A stretch of DNA of 64,000 bases from CAVZOY01 sp963777095 (GCA_963777095.1 CAVZOY010000003.1:310001-374000), one strand, 5' to 3'. Numbered from the stretch's first letter, positions 34,479 to 43,333 are shown. The notes: generated from the sequence alone by a model not told the origin. Numbers and translations are program-made.

Positions 34479-35114
34479 TCAGCCGGGCGGCCGGGTGGTC
34501 TTCTCCTCGTCGACGCGGATGAACGGGGCCGGTCGGGTCGGGTGGTCGGCGGGCCCGTCCACGAGGACGTCGCCGTCGAAGATCACGATGCCGTCCGCGG
34601 TCGCCGCACGTTCCTTCCTCGTGCTGGTGTTGATCGAGAAGCCCTGGTTCGACGTCGTGCGAACGCTCGTCTCCACGGGGCCGACGCCGGTCCACGTCAC
34701 GTCGAACGACACCTGGTGCACGACGCCGAGGTTGTCCCGGACCGTTCCCGACCCCGAGGCGGACACGCTCTTGAGGTTCGGGTCGCTGGTGATGGTCGCC
34801 GGCAGGACTCCGCCCCAGCTGAACGACGTCCCGCCAGGGCAGACGGCCAGGTACTGGACCCTGGCGGTCGGGTCGGAGTCCGCCGTCTCCGGCGACTCGA
34901 AGTCCCGCGTGCTCTCCACCATCAGGGTGCCCTGGACGACCGTCCCGTCGGCGCAGGTGTGCGGCGCCTCCCAGAAGGCCCGGGCGGTCTCCTCGAAGAA
35001 GACCGTGCGCTCGGCTGCGGCGGCCGAGGCCGCTGCCGGGAAGGCCAGCGCTGCGAATGCGACGGTCAGCGCAAGGACGACCCCGCGACGAAGTCGGGAC
35101 GGATGGCTGGACAT
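34479..35114 (-). CDS. Secreted hypothetical protein
   Basis: 211 aa with an N-terminal signal peptide (RLRRGVVLALTVAFAALAFPAAASA, cleavage near AAA-ER). The mature part is beta-rich (TVFFEETARAFWEAPHTCADGTVVQGTLMVE; LAVCPGGTSFSWGG; a single Cys pair, CADG and VCPG) and ends with DEEKTTRPPG. AAGGGGG lies 5 nt before the ATG. No family recognised; resembles short secreted actinobacterial proteins of unknown role. Confidence 0.7.
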   Translation of the reverse strand: MSSHPSRLRRGVVLALTVAFAALAFPAAASAAAAERTVFFEETARAFWEAPHTCADGTVVQGTLMVESTRDFESPETADSDPTARVQYLAVCPGGTSFSWGGVLPATITSDPNLKSVSASGSGTVRDNLGVVHQVSFDVTWTGVGPVETSVRTTSNQGFSINTSTRKERAATADGIVIFDGDVLVDGPADHPTRPAPFIRVDEEKTTRPPG

Positions 35115-35234
35115 GGCTGCCCCCTTGGTCGACGTGCGTCTCATCCGGACGCGCGCCGCACTCTTGCGGCGGGGGGTACGAGTCCGCTGCTGGACATTGG
35201 TCGTACGACCTGTCCCGGGACGCAGCGAGCCGAG

Positions 35235-35315
35235 TGCGGGAGGCGGGAGTCGAACCCGCACGCCCGAAGGCACCAGATCCTAAGTCTGGCGTGGCTGCCG
35301 TTACACCACTCCCGC
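35235..35315 (-). tRNA. tRNA-Leu (UAG anticodon)
   Basis: On the minus strand the acceptor stem is GCGGGAG/CTCCCGC, the anticodon stem is CCAGA/TCTGG around the loop CTTAGGA (anticodon TAG), a type II variable arm is present (TGCCTTCGGGCGT), and the T arm is GCGGG-TTCGACT-CCCGC. CCA is not encoded. TAGACT 10 nt upstream could be its -10 box. Length 81 nt. Confidence 0.93.
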
Positions 35316-35418
35316 GCAGGCCGGGAGTCTACGGAGCGAGGGCAACAGGATTCGTCCGAGCGAGTGCCTGAGCAGGCTCGACAGGCCCCCGCGCGGGGAC
35401 GTCTGGCAGGCTGTCGGG

Positions 35419-35664
35419 GTGCCTCGCGACCCTCGAGAGATCCAGCTGGAGATCGACGCCGCCCGTGAGTCGCTCGCCGCGACCCTCGACCAGCTCGCGT
35501 ACAAGACCAGCCCCAAGCGGGTCGCGGGTCAGGGCAAGGCCGCCGCGCTGCGCTTCCTGCAATCCCCGCCCGGGATCGCGATCGTCAGCGGGATCGGCCT
35601 GATCGTGGCCGTCGGCGTCGTCCGCAAGGCCCGCTACCGCAAGGGCGGCAAGCGCCGCCGCTGA
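35419..35664 (+). CDS. DUF3618 domain-containing protein
   Basis: 81 aa. The N-terminal REIQLEIDAARESLAATLDQLAYKTSP is the DUF3618 hallmark helix, followed by a TM segment (GIAIVSGIGLIVAVGVV) and a basic C-terminus (RKARYRKGGKRRR). Such proteins sit in the membrane with a coiled N-terminus, and are linked loosely to cell envelope stress. GTG start with CAGGCT 6 nt upstream. Confidence 0.85.
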   Translation: MPRDPREIQLEIDAARESLAATLDQLAYKTSPKRVAGQGKAAALRFLQSPPGIAIVSGIGLIVAVGVVRKARYRKGGKRRR

Positions 35665-35684
35665 TCCGGCGCACACTGGTCGCC

Positions 35685-36179
35685 GTGCAGCCGCCACGCG
35701 ACCCGGTCGGACCGGGACAGGAATCGGTCTGGGACTACCCGCGTCCCCCGTCGGCGGAGGTGACCGCACGCCGGGTCGTCGTCGAGGCCGGCGGTCGGGT
35801 CGTCGCCGAGACCGGCCGCGCCGTCCGCGTCTGCGAGACCAGCCACCCGCCGGTCTATTACGTCCCCCGCGACGACGTCGCCGACGGGGTCCTCGAGCGC
35901 GCCGACGGCAGCTCCGAGTGCGAGTGGAAGGGCCGGGCCACGTACTGGGACGTCGTCGTCGACGGCCGGCGCCTGCGGCAGGCCGGCTGGTCGTACGAGT
36001 CGCCGTCCGCGGGCTACGAGCACCTGCGCGGCGCCGTCGCCTTCTACCCCGGCCGGGTCGACCGGGCGCTCGTCGACGGCGAGCAGGTGCGACCGCAGCC
36101 GGGCGACTTCTACGGCGGCTGGATCACCGACGAGGTGGTCGGCCCGTTCAAGGGCGACCCCGGCACCTGGGGCTGGTGA
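35685..36179 (+). CDS. DUF427 domain-containing protein
   Basis: 164 aa. ESVWDYPRPPSAEVTARRVVVEAGGRVVAET, HPPVYYVPRDDVADGVLERADGSSECEWKGRATYWDVVV and ESPSAGYEHLRGAVAFYPGRVDRALVDGEQVRPQPGDFYGGWIT match DUF427. A conserved Cys in CEWKG and Tyr/Asp residues line a putative ligand pocket; function unknown. CACACT 7 nt upstream of the GTG supports the start. Convergent with the TetR gene. Confidence 0.85.
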   Translation: MQPPRDPVGPGQESVWDYPRPPSAEVTARRVVVEAGGRVVAETGRAVRVCETSHPPVYYVPRDDVADGVLERADGSSECEWKGRATYWDVVVDGRRLRQAGWSYESPSAGYEHLRGAVAFYPGRVDRALVDGEQVRPQPGDFYGGWITDEVVGPFKGDPGTWGW

Positions 36180-36183
36180 GCCC

Positions 36184-36807
36184 TCAGGCCGACGGTGACC
36201 AGGTGGCCCGCAGCAGCGGCATCACGACCTGCGAGAGCACCTCGTCGGCGTACTCGTTCGTGACCGGCCGACCGTTCACCAGCCACCGCTGCACCAGCGG
36301 CGCGGTGATGGCCTCGGCCACGACGCTGCCGGTCAGGCCGGGGCGGACCTCTCCGCGGCTCTCGGCGCGCGCGAAGATCTGCGCGAACGCCTGCGCCCAC
36401 ACCCCGACCGGGCCGTCGCGGAAGGCGGCCGCCAGTGCCGGGTTGTGCGGCACGGTCGACAGCAGAGCCTGCGTGGCGGCACCCGTCGGCCCGTTCACGG
36501 CGCCGACGATCGTGTGCAGCATCTCGCGCAGGTCGCTCTCGAGCGCTCCGGTGTCCGGGGCGCTGACCTCGGCCCGGCTGAGCGCAGCGATCGTGTCGGC
36601 GACGAGGTCTTCCTTGGTGCGCCAGCGGCGGTAGATCGTCGCCTTGCCGACACCGGCCTCGGCGGCCACGGCGTCCATGGTCAGCGCGCCGTAACCGACA
36701 TCGGCGAGCAGGGAGAGGATCGCCGCGCGGATCACGCCATCGCGGCTGGGGTCGCGCGGACGACCGCCGCGGCTGGTACGAGGCGGGTCGGTCATCACTG
36801 CGGTCAT
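36184..36807 (-). CDS. TetR family transcriptional regulator
   Basis: 207 aa. The N-terminal helix-turn-helix is RAAILSLLADVGYGALTMDAVAAEAGVGKATIYRRWRTKEDLVADTIA, and the C-terminal domain is all-helical (TetR_C-like with FARAESRGEVRPG). The -10 box TAAAGT lies 6 nt before the ATG and overlaps an inverted-repeat operator (36812-36832), so the gene is likely autorepressed. Its regulated partner is not obvious: the neighbours are the EAL gene (divergent) and DUF427 (convergent). Confidence 0.9.
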   Translation of the reverse strand: MTAVMTDPPRTSRGGRPRDPSRDGVIRAAILSLLADVGYGALTMDAVAAEAGVGKATIYRRWRTKEDLVADTIAALSRAEVSAPDTGALESDLREMLHTIVGAVNGPTGAATQALLSTVPHNPALAAAFRDGPVGVWAQAFAQIFARAESRGEVRPGLTGSVVAEAITAPLVQRWLVNGRPVTNEYADEVLSQVVMPLLRATWSPSA

Positions 36808-36811
36808 GCGC

Positions 36812-36832
36812 AGACTTTAATCTCTTAAGTCT
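36812..36832. promoter_or_regulatory. Operator of the TetR regulator
   Basis: Inverted repeat AGACTT-N9-AAGTCT overlapping the TAAAGT box that starts the TetR transcript. The spacing fits a TetR dimer site. It also sits 110 nt upstream of the divergent EAL gene, which could be co-regulated. Confidence 0.6.
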
Positions 36833-36942
36833 TGAGCGGAGTAGTCCCGCGCCTGCGAGTTCGCTGCGTGTCACCCGACCGGGCTGTGACACGGCCGCGC
36901 GCCTGCGCCGGAGCGGGCGCGGCCGTCGTTCATCCTGCGGAC

Positions 36943-38052
36943 GTGGGAACCAACTGCGGCATCGAGCGCGCCTGCCGCCGGCACTGGGAGGTGCCCGGCC
37001 GGGCCACCCGCGCGCTGCTGGCCACCAGCATCGGTCACGTCCTGCCCGCGGTCGCCCGGACGGCGCAGGCGCTCGGGCTCTCCGTCGCCACGGCACCGGG
37101 GATGCTCGAGATCGTCGACCCCCGCGGCGGTCGCGGACTGGAGCGGCTGTTCCAGCGGCTGGCCCGGGAGCTCACCGGCGCGGAGACCGAGGCGGTGCGG
37201 ATCGCCACCGACCCGCCCGCCGGCGGTGCCGCGCGGACGGCCCGTCTGCTCGACGCCCCCACGCTGGCCGTCGAACTGGCCCGCCGCGGCGTGACCGTCG
37301 AGGTCGGCGTGCTCGCCGAGGCCGAGCTGTGGTCGGTCTACCAGCCGATCGTCTCCCTGGCCGACCGTTCGGTCGTCGCCCACGAGGCGCTGCTCCGGGG
37401 CGTCGTCGACGGCCGCGAGGTCGGCGGTGGCGACCTGTTCTTCGTGGCCGAGTCGGCCGGCTGGCTGGACCGGCTCGACCGGATCGGCCGCGAGGCGGCG
37501 ATCACCGGGGCGGCACCGTGGCTCGGCGACGCCGACCTGTTCGTCAACTTCCACCCGAGGTCGATCTACCGGCCGCAGGTGTGCCTGGCCGGCACCGAGC
37601 GGGCCGTGCACGACACCGGCATCGACCCGGGACGACTGATCTTCGAGGTCGTCGAGTCCCACGTCATCGCCGATCGCGGGCACCTGGTGTCGATCCTCGA
37701 GCACTTCCGCTCGCTGGGCTGGCGCGTGGCGCTGGACGACGTCGGCGCCGGCTGGTCGAGCCTGTCGCTGCTCGCCGCCGTCCGCCCCGACGTGGTCAAG
37801 CTGGACAAGGGCCTCGTGCAGGAGCTGCCGGACGACGGGGCGCGGACCGTCGTCCGTGCCGTGATCGACCTGGCCCACTCGCTCGGCGCCGTCGTCGTCG
37901 CCGAGGGGGTGGAGACCGAGCGGCTGGCCGAGCAGGTCACCGAGCTCGGTGCGGACCTCGGCCAGGGCTGGTTGTTCGGTCGGCCCGTGCGGCCGGAGCC
38001 GGAGGCCTCGGTGTCCGAGAGCCGCTGGCAGCCGGTCGGCGCCCAGCGCTGA
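36943..38052 (+). CDS. EAL domain protein (c-di-GMP phosphodiesterase)
   Basis: 369 aa from GTG, with CATCCT 6 nt before the start. An N-terminal ~120-aa region with CGIERACRRHWEVPG (small Cys-containing sensory module) precedes an EAL domain. Catalytic residues are present: HEALLRG (E-A-L), VNFHPRS (Asn), FEVVESHV (Glu), ALDDVGAGWSS (Asp-Asp), KLDKGLV (Lys), AEGVET (Glu) and GQGWLFGRP. The typical DDFG is DDVG here, a mild change. It should hydrolyse c-di-GMP to pGpG. A second c-di-GMP gene, a GGDEF-EAL protein, lies near 60 kb. Confidence 0.88.
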   Translation: MGTNCGIERACRRHWEVPGRATRALLATSIGHVLPAVARTAQALGLSVATAPGMLEIVDPRGGRGLERLFQRLARELTGAETEAVRIATDPPAGGAARTARLLDAPTLAVELARRGVTVEVGVLAEAELWSVYQPIVSLADRSVVAHEALLRGVVDGREVGGGDLFFVAESAGWLDRLDRIGREAAITGAAPWLGDADLFVNFHPRSIYRPQVCLAGTERAVHDTGIDPGRLIFEVVESHVIADRGHLVSILEHFRSLGWRVALDDVGAGWSSLSLLAAVRPDVVKLDKGLVQELPDDGARTVVRAVIDLAHSLGAVVVAEGVETERLAEQVTELGADLGQGWLFGRPVRPEPEASVSESRWQPVGAQR

Positions 38053-38055
38053 CGC

Positions 38056-38637
38056 TCACCGCAGCGCCCAGGCGGTGAGCGCCGGGCGCTCGTGGTCGAA
38101 GCCCAGCACCCCGACCCGGCCCGCGGGCAGTGCGAACAGCGCGCCGTCCTCCGGCGCAAGGCCCAGCCAGCACGCCGTCAGCACGCGCAGCACGTGGCCG
38201 TGGGCGACCAGCGCGACGTCGCCGTCCGCCAGCCGCGGACGCACCCGGTCCAGCACCCGCTGCACCCGCCGGCCGACGTCGGCCAGCGTCTCGCCCGGGG
38301 TCGCCCCGGGGACGACGCCGTCGCGCCAGAGCGCCCAGGGTCGGCCCAGCCCGTCGCTGATCTCCCTCGTGGTGCGGCCCTCGTAGCCGCCGTAGTCGAC
38401 CTCGACCAGGTCGCCGTCGACCGCGTCGGGCGTGAGCCCGGCGAGTGCGGCGGTGTCGCGGGCGCGCCGGCGAGGGGAGACCCGCACCTCCACGAACGTC
38501 CGCTCCGCCAACAGCGGTGCGAGCGCGCGGGCCTGGTCCTCGCCCTCCGGCAGCAGTGGGAGGTCGGTCACCCCGGTGTGCTGCCCGCTCCGGCTCCACT
38601 CGGTCTGCCCGTGCCGCACCACCACGATCTCGCCCAC
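38056..38637 (-). CDS. Histidine phosphatase family protein (phosphoglycerate mutase-like)
   Basis: 193 aa. The catalytic IVVVRHGQTEWSRSGQHTG motif with the phospho-His and Arg, VRVSPRRRARDTAALAG (second Arg), VDYGGYEGRTTREIS and ALVAHGHVLRVLTACWLG (second His) define the branch 2 fold. Substrate unknown. The GTG at 38637 is preferred for the family-like N-terminus; GTG 38652 or earlier would extend it. Divergent from the aldo/keto reductase gene, with 64 nt between starts. Confidence 0.8.
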   Translation of the reverse strand: MGEIVVVRHGQTEWSRSGQHTGVTDLPLLPEGEDQARALAPLLAERTFVEVRVSPRRRARDTAALAGLTPDAVDGDLVEVDYGGYEGRTTREISDGLGRPWALWRDGVVPGATPGETLADVGRRVQRVLDRVRPRLADGDVALVAHGHVLRVLTACWLGLAPEDGALFALPAGRVGVLGFDHERPALTAWALR

Positions 38638-38701
38638 CGGCCCATCGAACACGAGGCCGACGCCGGGAATCCTCGCGCGGTGCCCCGTGCTGGCACGAGG
38701 C

Positions 38702-39557
38702 ATGACCACAGCGCAGACCAGTGACACGTTCGCGATCGGCGGGGACCTTCCGGTCCACCGGCTCGGCTACGGCGCGATGCAGCTGCCCGGCCCCGGCGTG
38801 TGGGGCGAGCCCGCCGACCGCGCCGCCGCGGTACGCGTGGTGCAGGCCGCCGTCGAGCAGGGCGTCGACTTCATCGACACCGCCGACTCCTACGGCCCGC
38901 TCGTCAGCGAGCAGATCATCGCCGAGGCGCTGCACCCGTACCCCGAGGGCCTCGTCATCGCGACCAAGGCCGGGTTCGTGCGCACGGGCCCCGGGGAGTG
39001 GCACCCGCTGGGCCACCCCGCGTACCTCAAGCAGCAGGTCGAGCTGTCGCTCCGGCACCTGCGCCTGGACCGCATCGACCTCATCCAGCTGCACCGCATC
39101 GACCGCGAACGTGCCGCTGGCCGATCAGCTCGGCGCCTTCACCGAGCTCCGCGAGCAGGGCAAGATCCGGCACATCGGGCTGTCGGAGGTCTCGGTCGAC
39201 CAGCTGCGCGCCGCGCAGGAGATCACCGAGATCGTCAGCGTGCAGAACCTCTACAACCTGACCACTCGCCAGTCGCAGGACGTGCTCGACGCGTGCACCG
39301 CCGACGGCATCGCCTTCATCCCGTGGTTCCCGATCGCGACCGGTGACCTCGCCGCGCCCGACAGCCCCGTGGCCGGCATCGCCCGCGAGCTGGGTGCGAC
39401 GCCGGCGCAGGTTGCGCTCGCCTGGCTGCTGCAGAAGTCGCCGGTCGTGCTGCCCATCCCGGGCACCAAGTCGGTGGACCACCTCACCGAGAACATGGGC
39501 GCGGCGGGGCTGCGACTCTCCGACGAGGACATGGCGCGCCTCGACGCGCTGGCCTGA
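38702..39557 (+). CDS. Aldo/keto reductase (frameshifted at ~39103)
   Basis: About 284 aa. LGYGAMQLPGPGVWGEP, VDFIDTADSYGPLVSEQIIAEAL (catalytic Asp, Tyr), LVIATKAGF (Lys), and C-terminal TPAQVALAWLLQKSPVVLPIPGTKSVDHLTEN typify the oxidoreductase barrel. The first part is in frame +2 and the second in frame 0. Removing one C at 39103-39104 gives HRIDANVPLADQLG, so a one-base insertion, probably a sequencing error, is inferred. Such enzymes reduce small aldehydes with NADPH; the substrate is unknown. Confidence 0.85.
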
Positions 39558-39563
39558 CCGGCC

Positions 39564-39581
39564 GCCCCGGAACTCCGGGGC
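39564..39581. terminator. Bidirectional hairpin between aldo/keto reductase and STAS genes
   Basis: GCCCCGG-AACT-CCGGGGC, a 7-bp perfect stem with a 4-nt loop, in the 24-nt gap between the convergent genes at 39557 and 39582. Confidence 0.5.
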
Positions 39582-40098
39582 TCAGCGCCAGCGGCGCAGT
39601 GCGAGCGTCGCGGCCCGTGCCTCACCCGTCGACCTGTCGACACGTCGACGGGTGGGGGCGGGGTGCGAGCGCACGGCAGGCCGCCGGCGCGCGGCGGCCG
39701 CGGCCGCGACGGACGGGACGACGCCGGCCGACCGGTCCACCCGGACGGGCGCCGCAGCGGGACGGACCGCGGGGTGGTGCACCGGTCCGTCGAGGGTCAG
39801 GACCGGAGCGAATCCGGCGAGGACGACGAGCCGGCGGGTGGCTGCCGTCGCGCCCACGAGCCGGCACTGCCGTCCGGCGCGCGCGAGGTCGGTCGGTGAA
39901 GTCGGCGAGCGCGTGCAGGCCCGAGCAGTCCCAGAAACGCACCGCGGCCACGTCGACGACGACCGAGTCGGTGCCGAGGCCCGCCGCCTGTGCGAGCGCG
40001 TCGGTCAGCTGCCCTGCCGTCGAGAGGTCGGATTCGCCGGTCAGCCGCACCACGACGAGATCCGGCGCGGGAACCAGTGCGACGTTCAGAAGGGGCAC
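39582..40098 (-). CDS. STAS domain protein (anti-sigma factor antagonist-like; frameshifted at ~39891)
   Basis: About 171 aa. The first ~100 residues are a STAS domain: ALVPAPDLVVVRLTGESDLSTAGQLTDALAQAA, then DSVVVDVAAVRFWDCSGLHALADF with the phosphorylatable-type Ser next to Cys (DCSGL). Removing one C (minus strand, ~39891) joins this to DLARAGRQCRLVGATAATRRLVVLAGF. The C-terminal ~70 residues are an Ala/Pro/Arg-rich tail (AAAAARRRPAVRSHPAP) spanning a 32-bp inverted repeat at DNA level. GTG at 40098 with GGAG 6 nt upstream. It would partner an anti-sigma kinase that is not visible here. Confidence 0.65.
39623..39654. repeat. 32-bp inverted repeat with three SalI-type GTCGAC sites
   Basis: CACCCGTCGAC and GTCGACGGGTG are perfect 11-bp arms around CTGTCGACAC; a third GTCGAC-like site lies in the loop. 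It falls inside the proposed C-terminal tail of the STAS gene, so either the tail is real and encodes RRVDRST-like residues, or the CDS ends earlier and this is a structured 3' element. Confidence 0.5.
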
Positions 40099-40344
40099 GG
40101 GCGTCTCCGGAGCGCTCGTCGATGGGCAGAAGTGTCGGAAAGTGCCAGTTCGGTCACCCAATGCAGTCGACTGTAGCCCCGGATCGAGGGTCTGACAACG
40201 GTGCGTGTCGACTTGACCGCATAGCGCTTTGGGTGCCTGACCTCAGTCCGGGCAGCGAGAATGCGCCCGCTGAGCCGTCCGAAACCGCCGGGACGAGGAC
40301 GCGCCGTTCCGCTACCGTCCGTGCTCCTCGACCAGGGAGGAACG
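40099..40344. other. Divergent intergenic region between STAS and AAA+ genes
   Basis: 246 nt without a convincing gene. A plus-strand TACCGT box (40313-40318) lies about 27 nt before the AAA+ ATG. The sequence is unusually AT-rich for the window around 40140-40230 (TTGACC, CATAGCGCTTTGGG). It probably holds the promoters of both genes. Confidence 0.4.
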
Positions 40345-41829
40345 ATGGCGCGTAGGTCGATGGGATGGGCGTCGTACGAGCCTGCGCCCGCAGTCGTCGC
40401 GATGCCCGGCCGGAGCGGCGACGCCGAGCTGCGACCCGAGCTCGCGGACGTCGGCCGTCTCGTCCGCCGCGCGGTGCGCGGCGTCGTGGGCGCCGCCAGG
40501 GCGGGGGAGCGGAGCTCGCTGTCCCGCATCCTCCTCGACCACCTGGACACCGACCACGAGCTCGACGTGGTCGAGGAGACCTGGCCCTCGTACGAGCACG
40601 TCAACGTGCAGGCCGGCCTCGACGCGTGGACGTCCGCCGACGAGCGGACCGCGGAGCTCGTCGGCATCGTGGGCTTCCAGCACCGGCCGTTCGGGCTCGC
40701 CGATCTGCTCGGCGGCGGGGCCGAGCCGTTCGACCACCACGGTCCCCGGCCGGGCACGGCCACCCGGGTGAATCGGGGGAGCGGCCCGGAAGGAGAGGTC
40801 CGCGCCTGCCTGCAGTGCGCGCTGCTCCTGGTGAGCGAGGGCGACGTCCGCACCGCGGTGATGGTCCGTGGCCCCGAGCCCGAGATGGGCCGGCCGCTGG
40901 TCAGCGTGCAGATCGCGAGCACGGCGGCCGGCGGCGCGACCAGGGCGGCCGCCGAGATCCGGCAGCTGGCGTTCGACCGCAACGTCTTCCGCGGCCAGGT
41001 GCTGTCGTTCGGCGCCGACGTCTTCGGCTACGGGGAGGCGCTCCTGCAGTTCCACCGGCGGCCCACGCTCGGCGCGGAGCAGGTGATCCTCCCCTCGGAG
41101 ACCCTGGCCGAGGTGCAGCGGCAGGTCGTGGAGGTGGCCCGTCACAAGGACCGCCTGCTCGCGGCGGGCCAGCACCTCAAGCGTGGCCTGCTGCTCTACG
41201 GGCCGCCCGGCGTCGGCAAGACGCACACCGTCCGCTTCCTGACCAGCGGCCTGATCGGGACGACGGTCGTCCAGCTGACCGGCAACTCGATGCACCTCAT
41301 CGCCCAGGCCTGCTCCATCGCGCGGTCGCTGCAGCCGGCGATGCTGGTCGTCGAGGACGTCGATCTGATCGCCGAGGACCGCGGCATGCACCCGGGCCAG
41401 CATCCGCTGCTGTTCCAGCTGCTCAACGAGATGGACGGCCTGGCCGAGGACGCCGACGTCGTCTTCGTGCTCACGACGAACCGGGCCGACCTGCTGGAGC
41501 CCGCGCTGGCCGCCCGGCCGGGCCGGGTCGACCAGGCCGTGGCGCTGGAGCTCCCGGACGCGGACGCGCGGCGCGCGCTGTTCGAGCTCTACCGCGGCGA
41601 CCTGCCGGTCGAGACCTCGGGTCTGGACGACGTGATCGCGCGGACCGAGGGCGTGACCGCGTCGTTCCTCAAGGAGCTGATCCGCCGTGCGGCGCTGCTG
41701 GCCGCCACCCGGACGCCCGACGGGCGCGACCTGTCCGTCGCGGCCGAGGACCTGCGCTCAGCCCTGGACGAGCTGCTCGACACCCGCAACGCCATGACCC
41801 GCACGCTGCTCGGGAGCAGCCCCGGCTGA
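40345..41829 (+). CDS. AAA+ ATPase with unrecognised N-terminal domain
   Basis: 494 aa; ATG 3 nt after GGGAGGA. Residues ~1-275 carry no motif I recognise (ETWPSYEHVNVQAGLDAW, GFQHRPFGLADLLGGG). The AAA+ module follows: Walker A GPPGVGKT (286-293), Walker B MLVVEDVDLIAED (333-345), sensor-1 TTNRADL (377-383), arginine finger RPGRVDQ (391-397), plus a C-terminal helical lid (ITVTASFLKELIRRAALL). It resembles the FtsH/ARC classical clade ATPase core without the zinc protease domain. The substrate could be a protein complex or regulator. Overlaps the downstream convergent gene by none (1-bp gap). Confidence 0.75.
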   Translation: MARRSMGWASYEPAPAVVAMPGRSGDAELRPELADVGRLVRRAVRGVVGAARAGERSSLSRILLDHLDTDHELDVVEETWPSYEHVNVQAGLDAWTSADERTAELVGIVGFQHRPFGLADLLGGGAEPFDHHGPRPGTATRVNRGSGPEGEVRACLQCALLLVSEGDVRTAVMVRGPEPEMGRPLVSVQIASTAAGGATRAAAEIRQLAFDRNVFRGQVLSFGADVFGYGEALLQFHRRPTLGAEQVILPSETLAEVQRQVVEVARHKDRLLAAGQHLKRGLLLYGPPGVGKTHTVRFLTSGLIGTTVVQLTGNSMHLIAQACSIARSLQPAMLVVEDVDLIAEDRGMHPGQHPLLFQLLNEMDGLAEDADVVFVLTTNRADLLEPALAARPGRVDQAVALELPDADARRALFELYRGDLPVETSGLDDVIARTEGVTASFLKELIRRAALLAATRTPDGRDLSVAAEDLRSALDELLDTRNAMTRTLLGSSPG

Positions 41830-42928
41830 TCAGGTCGTGTCGGTGTCATCCCCGCGCGGGTCGCGCCGGGACCGCCCGCCGGGTGGAGGAGCGGGTGCCC
41901 GGGCGCGCCCTCGCCGCGGCCCAGGGCGGCGACGAACCGGCGGAGCACGTCGTCGCCGCGGTGCTGCGGCTCCCAGCCGAGCACGGTGCGGGCGCGGGTC
42001 GCATCGAGCGCCGGTGCTCGCAGTCCGATGTCCAGCCACCCCGGCTCGGTGGGCACCAGGCGTGCGTGGAACGCCGCCGACAGCGCCGTCCGCACCAGGA
42101 AGGCAGGCACTGGCAGACGGCGCGTGCCGAGTGCCCGTGCCAGCTCGCCGGCGTCGACCAGCGGTTCGGCGGTGAGGTTGAACGGCCCGGCGGCGCGGCG
42201 GTCGAGCATGCGCACGAGCGCGTCGGCGACGTCGTCGGCGTGCACGAAGCCGACGTTCAGACCGGGCGCGGGGAGCGGCAGCAGCCGGGCGAGCCTCCCG
42301 GGCAGGGCGCGGGCGGCGCCGTAGACCACCGGGCCGAGGAAGTAGCGGCCGATCTCGCTGCCGGCCTCCGGCTGCAGGACGAGCGTCGGCCGGACGACGG
42401 TGAGCGTCGTGCCGGTGCGCCGACCGACGACCGTCGCGCACGACCTTCTCCGCGGCGGACTTGTCGCGGCTGTACTGCGCGGTCGCGATCCCGGTGACCG
42501 GCCAGTCCTCGGTGACCCGCTGACCGGCCGCCGCCGGCGCGTAGGCCCCGAGCGAGGACATGTGGACGACGTGCGCGACGCCGGCGGACACGGCCGCCTC
42601 CATCACCCGCCGGGTGCCGTCGACGTTGACCTGTCGCAGCTTCTCGGGCTGCCGACCGGGCTGCAGCGCCCAGGCGAGGTGCACGACCGCGTCGACGCCG
42701 TCGAGGAAGCGGCTCGAGCTCTGTCGCGCTCTCCGGCTCGCCGAGGTCGACCAGGTGCCACCGGACCCGGTCGTACGGCGCCTCGGCCGGCGGCTGCCGG
42801 CGCGCGAGCCCGCGCACCTCGGCGACGCCGGACGCCGGGTCGGTCAGCCGGCGCAGCAGGGCGGTGCCCACGTTGCCGGTGGCGCCGGTGACGGCGACGG
42901 TCAGGCCTGCGAGGTGCGAGTCGGGCAT
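41830..42928 (-). CDS. NAD(P)-dependent epimerase/dehydratase-type SDR (three frame changes)
   Basis: Pieces of one SDR protein lie in different frames: TVAVTGATGNVGTALLRRL (cofactor-binding), HLAWALQPGRQPEKLRQVNVDGTRRVMEAAV, VVHMSSLGAYAPAAAGQRVTED and AQYSRDKSAAEKVVRD (catalytic Ser-Tyr-Lys), VVYGAARALPGRLARLLPLPAPGLNVGFVHADDVADALVRML, and the C-terminal cap. One-base insertions near 42710-42716 and near 42415-42425 explain two breaks. A third near 41845-41925 would end the protein at 41830 instead of running into the AAA+ gene. Intact length about 365 aa. Substrate unknown. Confidence 0.75.
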
Positions 42929-42981
42929 GCCTCCCGGCGTACCCGGCTCGGCTCCGGGCCACCCGCGCGTAGGTTCCGGCC

Positions 42982-43333
42982 GTGATCACCGGAGCGCACG
43001 TCATCCTCTACAGCCGCGACGCCGAGGCCGACCGCGCCTTCCTGCGGGACCTGCTCGGGCTCCGGCACGTGGACGCCGGCGGCGGGTGGACGATCGTCGC
43101 GCTCCCGCCGGCGGAGGTCGCCGTCCACCCGGCGGAGAGCTCCGGAGCGGTCGAGCTCTACCTGGTCTGCGACGACGTCGACGAGCACCGTCGCGGAGCT
43201 CACCGCCCGCGGCGTCCCGGTGCTGGACCCGGTGACCGACCAGGGGTGGGGCCGGCTCACCGCCATCGGGCTGCCCGGCGGCGGGCGGGTCGGTCTGTAC
43301 GAGGCCCGTCACCCCACGGCGTTCGACGCCTGA
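42982..43333 (+). CDS. VOC family (glyoxalase/dioxygenase-like) protein (frameshifted at ~43188)
   Basis: About 116 aa. MITGAHVILYSRDAEADRAFLRDLLGL is the first half of the vicinal-oxygen-chelate fold, and ELTARGVPVLDPVTDQGWGRLTAIGLPGGGRVGLYEARHP is the second. Removing one C at 43188-43189 restores VDEHVAELTARG across the frame change. The GTG at 42982 has TAGGTT 6 nt upstream (leaderless). The 3' end overlaps the convergent MFS gene by 25 bp. Metal ligands (His, Glu) are not clear enough to predict a substrate. Confidence 0.75.

Noticed and set aside
41824..41834. A third copy of the TGATCAGGT palindrome element at the AAA+ gene end
   Set aside because: Only CTGATCAGGTCG is present, one palindrome half plus three bases with no TCCTGGCTCAG repeats; chance overlap with the stop region is likelier.
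41589..42329. The SDR frame continuing to 41589 as its true end
   Set aside because: It would overlap the AAA+ coding sequence by 240 bp; the alternative frame ends at 41830, one base from the AAA+ stop, and is preferred.
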